Below, in pieces: positions 6,673 through 10,041 of a stretch of 10,041 nt of DNA (positions are counted from its first letter, which is position 1; every line of letters begins with the position of its first letter). The DNA lies in the NCBI GenBank assembly GCA_023423475.1, contig JAFAFN010000302.1, positions 1 through 10,041 on the forward strand, written 5' to 3'. The DNA is from Actinomycetes bacterium. Lineage in GTDB: Bacteria; Actinomycetota; Acidimicrobiia; Acidimicrobiales; Microtrichaceae. Position numbers and translations under genes: made by a program. Below the pieces are notes generated by a model. It did no database searches. It was given only the letters and a program-made list of their open reading frames with translations, and was not told the DNA's origin.

Positions 6673-7284
6673 TCAGCCGGCGGCGCAGGTCCCGGTGGAG
6701 ACGACCGTTCCATCCGGCAGGATCTCGACCTGGAGGTCCCGGCCGGGCTTCACGTAGTCGGCGTCGACCAATGCCTGCACGTCCGGCGGCTTCGAACCCA
6801 TCTCGAGCTCGTAGACCATGGCGGCGGTCTCGACCGTCCTGCGGTCCGTCTCGCACGCGGCAGCCGCGGCCCGCTCGGCGTTGGCGGCGCCGGGTTCGGC
6901 ACCGCCCGCCGGCACGTCACCCGCCGGCACATCACCCGGCACCACCGAGCTCGGCGCGCCGCCGCGCACGATCTGCACGTCGTCGCCGCCCGTGTCCGAG
7001 AGGATGCGCCAGCTCAGCAACGCCATGATCCCGACCGCCAGCAGGATCGACAGCAGTCCGAGCCCGCGGAGCCACCCCATGGCGTTGCCGCTGGGCCCCC
7101 GGACCGGCTTCGGTCCCCGGGGTCGATCTGCCGTCCGTGGTGCGCCACCCGGCGGAGGGCCACCTGCCGCTGCGCCGCCCAGGACGCCCGACGCGGCTGG
7201 AGACGCGTCGGCCTGCGCAGCCCACTCGCGATCGCTGCGGGCCAGCTCGTCCTCGGCGCTCTCGGTGTGCTCCTCGTCCGACAT
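6673..7284 (-). CDS. Membrane-anchored protein with pilin-like C-terminal domain
   Basis: A 203-aa protein I cannot assign to a named family as a whole. Residues 1-68 are acidic, then Ala/Gly/Pro-rich and presumably cytoplasmic. A single membrane segment lies at about 71-93 (from WLRGLGLLSILLAVGIMALL). A Gly/Pro-rich linker with the repeat GDVPA twice (117-126) leads to a compact domain at 144-203: CETDRRTVETAAMVYELEMG, then PPDVQALVDADYVKPG, then DGTVVSTGTC. Its spacing matches the C-terminal part of type II secretion/type IV pseudopilins as seen in actinobacteria, with C144 and C200 likely to form a disulfide outside the cell. The canonical prepilin leader and the E5-containing helix are absent. 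ATG 7284 has GGAGGAGGT 8 bases upstream; a GTG at 7290 is too close to that SD. A TAGCGT promoter lies at 7315-7310. Confidence 0.75.
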   Translation of the reverse strand: MSDEEHTESAEDELARSDREWAAQADASPAASGVLGGAAAGGPPPGGAPRTADRPRGPKPVRGPSGNAMGWLRGLGLLSILLAVGIMALLSWRILSDTGGDDVQIVRGGAPSSVVPGDVPAGDVPAGGAEPGAANAERAAAAACETDRRTVETAAMVYELEMGSKPPDVQALVDADYVKPGRDLQVEILPDGTVVSTGTCAAG

Positions 7285-7291
7285 CGGCACG

Positions 7292-7300
7292 ACCTCCTCC
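7292..7300 (-). promoter_or_regulatory. Strong Shine-Dalgarno deciding the start at 7284
   Basis: On the minus strand GGAGGAGGT lies 7-8 bases before ATG 7284 and only 2 bases before the in-frame GTG at 7290, so the ATG is the better start. Confidence 0.75.
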
Positions 7301-7309
7301 GATCGTCCG

Positions 7310-7315
7310 ACGCTA
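7310..7315 (-). promoter_or_regulatory. Probable -10 box of the pilin-like protein gene
   Basis: The minus strand reads TAGCGT here. A start about 7 bases downstream (near 7303) would give a short leader holding the strong SD. The hexamer is the same as at the amidase, GlsB-like and CPBP genes. No convincing -35 is seen. Confidence 0.5.
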
Positions 7316-7420
7316 CCAAGACGGGGGTTCGGTCCCTCTCCCTGCGCACGTCGCGCTCATCTCCGGCCCGCTCCGGCCGACAGGTTCGACGACGGAGCAC
7401 GCACCACTCGGGAGACTTCC
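7316..7420. other. Divergent intergenic region with short repeats
   Basis: The whole gap between the assured genes (7285-7633) is about 350 bases. This part contains a direct repeat CTCCGGCC at 7361-7368 and 7371-7378 (10-base period), which also gives a short inverted pair CGGCC/GGCCG (7364-7368 and 7375-7379). No clear -10 box for the plus strand small ORF is visible. Nothing else is recognisable. Confidence 0.4.
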
Positions 7421-7561
7421 ATGACGGCACTGATCCAGCGACAGATCCGACGGCGACGTGCCCGACGTGCCCATGAGTGGATCGCGGACATGGAGCGATT
7501 CGAACGCACCCGCGCCGCGCTCGACCGCGCCGTGTGCCGTGCCGACGCCTCCGCGGACTGA
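7421..7561 (+). CDS. Possible small Arg-rich protein (46 aa)
   Basis: ATG 7421 opens a 46-aa frame: MTALIQRQIRRRRARRAHEW, then a segment ending FERTRAALDRAVCRADASAD. A GGAG lies 6 bases upstream of the ATG. The N-terminal half is strongly basic (RQIRRRRARR) and the C-terminal half is a mixed-charge amphipathic helix by eye; there is no membrane segment. Nucleic-acid or membrane-surface contact could be imagined, but no family is recognised. Third positions are GC-rich but less strictly so than in neighbours. It fills an otherwise long gap, and an inverted repeat follows 13 bases after the stop. It may still be a chance frame. Confidence 0.45.
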   Translation: MTALIQRQIRRRRARRAHEWIADMERFERTRAALDRAVCRADASAD

Positions 7562-7574
7562 GCCCGATGGACGA

Positions 7575-7610
7575 CCGTCGAGGACGCCGGAGTCCCGGAC
7601 GGTTCGACGG
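7575..7610. terminator. Inverted repeat after the small ORF
   Basis: CCGTCGA (7575-7581) pairs with TCGACGG (7604-7610). Inside, CCGG at 7587-7590 can pair with CCGG at 7595-7598. It lies between the small ORF and the CPBP promoter. There is no T-tract, so a terminator role is possible but weakly supported; it could also be part of a regulatory site upstream of the promoter at 7621. Confidence 0.3.
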
Positions 7611-7620
7611 CCTGCGGCGG

Positions 7621-7626
7621 TAGCGT
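7621..7626 (+). promoter_or_regulatory. Probable -10 box for leaderless CPBP mRNA
   Basis: TAGCGT is followed by 7 bases and then GTG 7634. This places the transcript 5' end at the start codon. The in-frame GTG at 7625 overlaps the box itself and could not be transcribed from this promoter. Confidence 0.5.
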
Positions 7627-7633
7627 GCACGAG

Positions 7634-8482
7634 GTGACCAGCGACCCCCGAGGCGACGGTGAGCCCTCTCGACAGGACCCGGACCCGACCGAGCACGACC
7701 CCCAGCAGTCGGAGCTCGCCGAGCTGATCAACGGCGTCGACGACGTCACCGCGGCGAGCGAGCTCGGCACCTTCGGCCGACCCTGGCCGCTCTTCGGCGT
7801 GCTCGGCACGCTCGTCGTGTCGAACGTCGTGGCCAACCAGTTCCTGCCGTCGTGGGCCTACATCCCGTGGAACTGCTCCATCGCCGCGATCCTGGTGGTG
7901 ACCGCGACGCGCTACGACCACTGCACCGCGGACGAGATCGGGCTCTCGCCCAGGAAGCTGCCCCACGGGTTGCGCGTGGGCGGCGCGCTCTCGGTCGGCC
8001 TGCTCGCCGTCTACCTCGTGGGACTCGCCCTGCCCATGACCAGTGGGCTCTTCCAGGACGACCGGGCCGACATCGCGCTGCCGTCGGTCCTGTGGCAGAG
8101 CCTCGTGGTGGTCCCGTTCGGCACGGTGCTCATGGAGGAGATCGCCTTCCGCGGCGTGCTGCCTGCCATGTTCCGGAAGCGCCTCGGTGGCGGGGACCGC
8201 CCCCTGCTCAAGGCCGACGTGCTCGCCGCGCTGTTCTTCGGCCTCTGGCACGTGCTGCCGTCCTGGGACGTGAACGAGGTCAACCCCGTGTTCCGCGACC
8301 ACCTGCCCGGCCCACTCGGTCGCGCTGCAGCCATCTCAGTCGGCGTCGTCGGGACTGCTGCAGCGGGCATGGCCTGGTCGTGGTTGCGCAACCGCTCGGG
8401 CAGCATCGCGGCGCCCGCGGTGCTGCACACGTCGACCAACAGCCTCGGCTACCTCATCTCGTGGATCGCCCAACGCGCCTGA
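7634..8482 (+). CDS. CPBP-family intramembrane metalloprotease (CAAX protease-like)
   Basis: A 282-aa polytopic membrane protein. The three CPBP/Abi motifs are complete: EExxxR (E168, E169, R173 in MEEIAFRGVL), FxxxH (F202, H206 in FFGLWH) and HxxxN (H265, N269 in LHTSTN). They are the glutamate and histidine active site of the Rce1-like glutamic/metalloprotease fold. Membrane segments are visible at about 53-69, 78-92, 114-135, 153-167, 195-207, 230-250 and 258-278. The N-terminal 45 residues are acidic and soluble. Bacterial members cut prenylated or membrane-embedded proteins or give bacteriocin immunity; no substrate gene is adjacent. I set the start at GTG 7634 because of the TAGCGT box 7 bases upstream; the frame opens at GTG 7625. 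The DUF2252 gene starts 45 bases after the stop and is probably cotranscribed. Confidence 0.92.
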   Translation: MTSDPRGDGEPSRQDPDPTEHDPQQSELAELINGVDDVTAASELGTFGRPWPLFGVLGTLVVSNVVANQFLPSWAYIPWNCSIAAILVVTATRYDHCTADEIGLSPRKLPHGLRVGGALSVGLLAVYLVGLALPMTSGLFQDDRADIALPSVLWQSLVVVPFGTVLMEEIAFRGVLPAMFRKRLGGGDRPLLKADVLAALFFGLWHVLPSWDVNEVNPVFRDHLPGPLGRAAAISVGVVGTAAAGMAWSWLRNRSGSIAAPAVLHTSTNSLGYLISWIAQRA

Positions 8483-8527
8483 GCGCACACCCCACCCACG
8501 CCGACAGAGACGGCGACTGGAGCAGAC

Positions 8528-9916
8528 ATGACCGCAGTCGACACCCCCCTGGAGTCCCCGCCCGAGGTGGACGACTCGACGCCGACCGAACGCCTCGCGT
8601 TCGGTGAGCGCCTCCGCAAGCAGGTCTCGCGCGAGGCGCTCGGCGAGTGGGAGCCCCCTGCCGACCGGCCCGACCCCGTCGAGGTGCTGATCGAGCAGAG
8701 CCGGACCCGTGTGCCCGAGCTCGTGCCCGTCCGCTACGGACGTATGGCCGTGTCGCCCTTCACCTACCTGCGCGGGTCGCCGGTGATGATGGCCCACGAC
8801 CTGGGCAACGCGCCGTCGACGACGCTGCGCACGCAGCTCTGCGGCGACGCCCACCTGTCGAACTTCGGCTCGTACGGCACACCCGAGCGCAACCTGATCT
8901 TCGACCTGAACGACTTCGACGAGACCCTCCCGGGTCCGTTCGAGTGGGACGTGAAGCGACTCGTGGCGAGCTTCCTCGTCGCGGCGCGCACCTCCGGTCA
9001 GGGAGAGAAGGCCGGCCGCCGCGCTGCACGCAGCGCGGCGCGTTCGTACCGCACCAACATCCGACGTCTCGCCGAGGCCGACGTGCTGGACATCTGGTAC
9101 GAGCACATCGTGCTCGACGAGGCGATGCAGGACTTCGCCGGCATCGTGTCACCCAAGAAGCTCGCCAAGTCGATCGCGAAGGCACGGCACCGCACCTCGG
9201 CCCAGGTCCTCACCAAGCTGACCGAGGTCGTCGACGGCGAACGTCGCATCCGGCACCAGCCGCCGGTGCTCGTCCCGCTCGACGCACCCGACTGGCACGA
9301 GCTGGCCGCCGGCTTCATCGACGAGTACTCGCGCAGCATGGACGATGAGCACTCCCAGCTGCTGGCGCGCTTCACCCTCAAGGAGGTGGCGGTCAAGGTC
9401 GTCGGCGTCGGCAGCGTCGGCACCCGTTGCCTGATCGCGCTGATGCACGGCCGCGACGAGGACGACGTGCTCTTCCTGCAGATCAAGCAGGCCGAGCGAT
9501 CGGTGCTCGCGCCGTACGCCGGCGAGAGCGAGTACGAGAACCAGGGCGAGCGCGCCGTGGTCGGCCAGCGCCTCATGCAGGCCGCGAGCGACGTGTTCCT
9601 CGGCTGGACCGTCGGCCCGGGTGGCAACCACTTCTACCTACGCCAGCTGCGTGACATGAAGGGCAGCGTCGACGTCGACACGCTGCCGCCCGACGGGCTC
9701 GTCGTCTACGCAGAGCTGTGCGGCCGCACCCTGGCCCGCGCACACGCTCGCTCCGCGGATCCACTGGCGATCGCCGGCTACCTCGGCAAGCCCGAGCGCT
9801 TCGACGAGGCGATGGAGGCCTACGCCGTCGCCTACGCGGACCAGACCGAGCGCGACCACGCCCGATTCCTCGAGGCGATCGACAAGGGTCAGATCACGGC
9901 CCTGCCCAACGTCTGA
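8528..9916 (+). CDS. DUF2252 protein, kinase-like motifs
   Basis: A 462-aa soluble protein of the DUF2252 family, full length, with the hallmark strings RYGRM (69-73), CGDAHLSNFG (105-114), FDLNDFDE (125-132), EWDVKRL (139-145) and YLRQLRDMKG (370-379). The function of the family is not known to me. The motifs look like those of aminoglycoside phosphotransferase/protein kinase enzymes: GDxHxxN (D107, N112) as catalytic loop, D126 or D129 as the DFG-type metal aspartate, GVGSVGTR (293-300) as glycine-rich loop and K320 in FLQIKQ as ATP lysine. However, the glycine loop and lysine come after the catalytic loop instead of before it. ATG 8528 has GGAG 5 bases upstream. It follows the CPBP gene by 45 bases without a visible promoter. 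It is convergent with the DUF308-like gene. Confidence 0.9.
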   Translation: MTAVDTPLESPPEVDDSTPTERLAFGERLRKQVSREALGEWEPPADRPDPVEVLIEQSRTRVPELVPVRYGRMAVSPFTYLRGSPVMMAHDLGNAPSTTLRTQLCGDAHLSNFGSYGTPERNLIFDLNDFDETLPGPFEWDVKRLVASFLVAARTSGQGEKAGRRAARSAARSYRTNIRRLAEADVLDIWYEHIVLDEAMQDFAGIVSPKKLAKSIAKARHRTSAQVLTKLTEVVDGERRIRHQPPVLVPLDAPDWHELAAGFIDEYSRSMDDEHSQLLARFTLKEVAVKVVGVGSVGTRCLIALMHGRDEDDVLFLQIKQAERSVLAPYAGESEYENQGERAVVGQRLMQAASDVFLGWTVGPGGNHFYLRQLRDMKGSVDVDTLPPDGLVVYAELCGRTLARAHARSADPLAIAGYLGKPERFDEAMEAYAVAYADQTERDHARFLEAIDKGQITALPNV

Positions 9917-9931
9917 GCCGGCTCAGCCGGC
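9914..9931. terminator. Palindrome spanning two convergent stop codons
   Basis: TGAGCCGGCTCA (9914-9925) is a perfect palindrome whose two ends are the stop codons of the DUF2252 gene (plus) and the DUF308-like gene (minus). Overlapping it, GCCGGC (9917-9922) and GCCGGC (9926-9931) can form a 6-bp stem with a TCA loop. No T-tract follows, so it may only weakly stop transcription. Confidence 0.35.
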
Positions 9932-10041
9932 CAGCGTCTTCAGCTGCGACGCGATCGCGAGCTGGATGATGCCCCACATGATCAGGCGGATGCCGCCGAG
10001 CAGCGCGAGGACCAGGATCGTGATGCCGGGCCAGACGATGG
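9923..10041 (-). CDS. DUF308/HdeD-like membrane protein, C-terminal fragment
   Basis: Only the last 38 codons and the stop are visible; the gene continues beyond the right edge. The reverse-strand reading is IVWPGITILVLALLGGIRLI, then MWGIIQLAIASQLKTLAG. The WPG followed by a hydrophobic helix, a glycine-rich turn and G-I-----A--L is the repeat unit of DUF308/HdeD acid-resistance-type membrane proteins. With so little sequence the family call is tentative. It converges on the DUF2252 gene with 6 bases between stops. Confidence 0.55.
   Translation of the reverse strand, partial: IVWPGITILVLALLGGIRLIMWGIIQLAIASQLKTLAG

Noticed and set aside
4616..6757. A 713-codon open frame on the plus strand, antisense to the amidohydrolase
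   Set aside because: It lies opposite a gene with clear catalytic motifs; its translation is Arg/Gly/Val-rich with no family resemblance. Long antisense frames are expected in GC-rich DNA.
6557..6856. An upstream extension of the amidohydrolase frame
   Set aside because: The added segment overlaps the 3' end of the pilin-like gene and is Arg/Gly-rich; the family start MADLIIRNGTVVDG at 6556 has a good SD.
1..10041. CRISPR array, insertion sequence or prophage
   Set aside because: No regularly spaced repeats, terminal inverted repeats, transposase or phage proteins were seen on either strand.

Overview
The window is GC-rich DNA whose codons end almost always in G or C. It is densely packed, many starts are GTG or lack a Shine-Dalgarno (SD) sequence, and several genes begin 6-7 bases after a TAnnnT box. 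This fits a high-GC Actinomycetota chromosome. An Acidimicrobiia-type organism is my guess from the recurrent TAGCGT boxes and is not proven. I see no integrase, transposase, phage gene or CRISPR array, so this looks like core or ordinary accessory chromosome.

Layout. Positions 1-780, minus strand: the N-terminus of an MDR-type NADP-dependent oxidoreductase (cut by the window edge), and upstream of it a NYN-domain (PIN-like nuclease) protein. Positions 853-3003, plus strand: a promoter, a tRNA-Arg(CCU), a small NAD(P)-binding Rossmann/SDR-like protein whose SD lies 3 bases after the tRNA CCA end, then an amidase-signature hydrolase with its own apparently leaderless promoter. Positions 3018-4800, plus: a promoter, a perfect 20-bp palindrome, a GlsB/YeaQ/YmgE small membrane protein, an 11-codon mini-ORF overlapping both neighbours, and a PYROXD2/phytoene-desaturase-like flavoprotein. 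Positions 4808-7315, minus: an N-acyl-D-amino-acid deacylase-type amidohydrolase and, upstream, a membrane-anchored protein with a pilin-like C-terminal domain. Positions 7421-9916, plus: a possible 46-aa Arg-rich protein, a CPBP intramembrane protease and a DUF2252 protein. Positions 9923-10041, minus: the C-terminal end of a DUF308/HdeD-like membrane protein, convergent with the DUF2252 gene.

No single pathway unites the window; it is a mosaic of short transcription units. The observations most worth following are four. The DUF2252 protein carries kinase-like motifs in circularly permuted order. A recurrent TAGCGT -10 element predicts leaderless mRNAs. A 20-bp palindrome sits just downstream of one such promoter. 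A mini-ORF bridges the GlsB-like gene and the flavoprotein through ATGA and GTGA overlaps.
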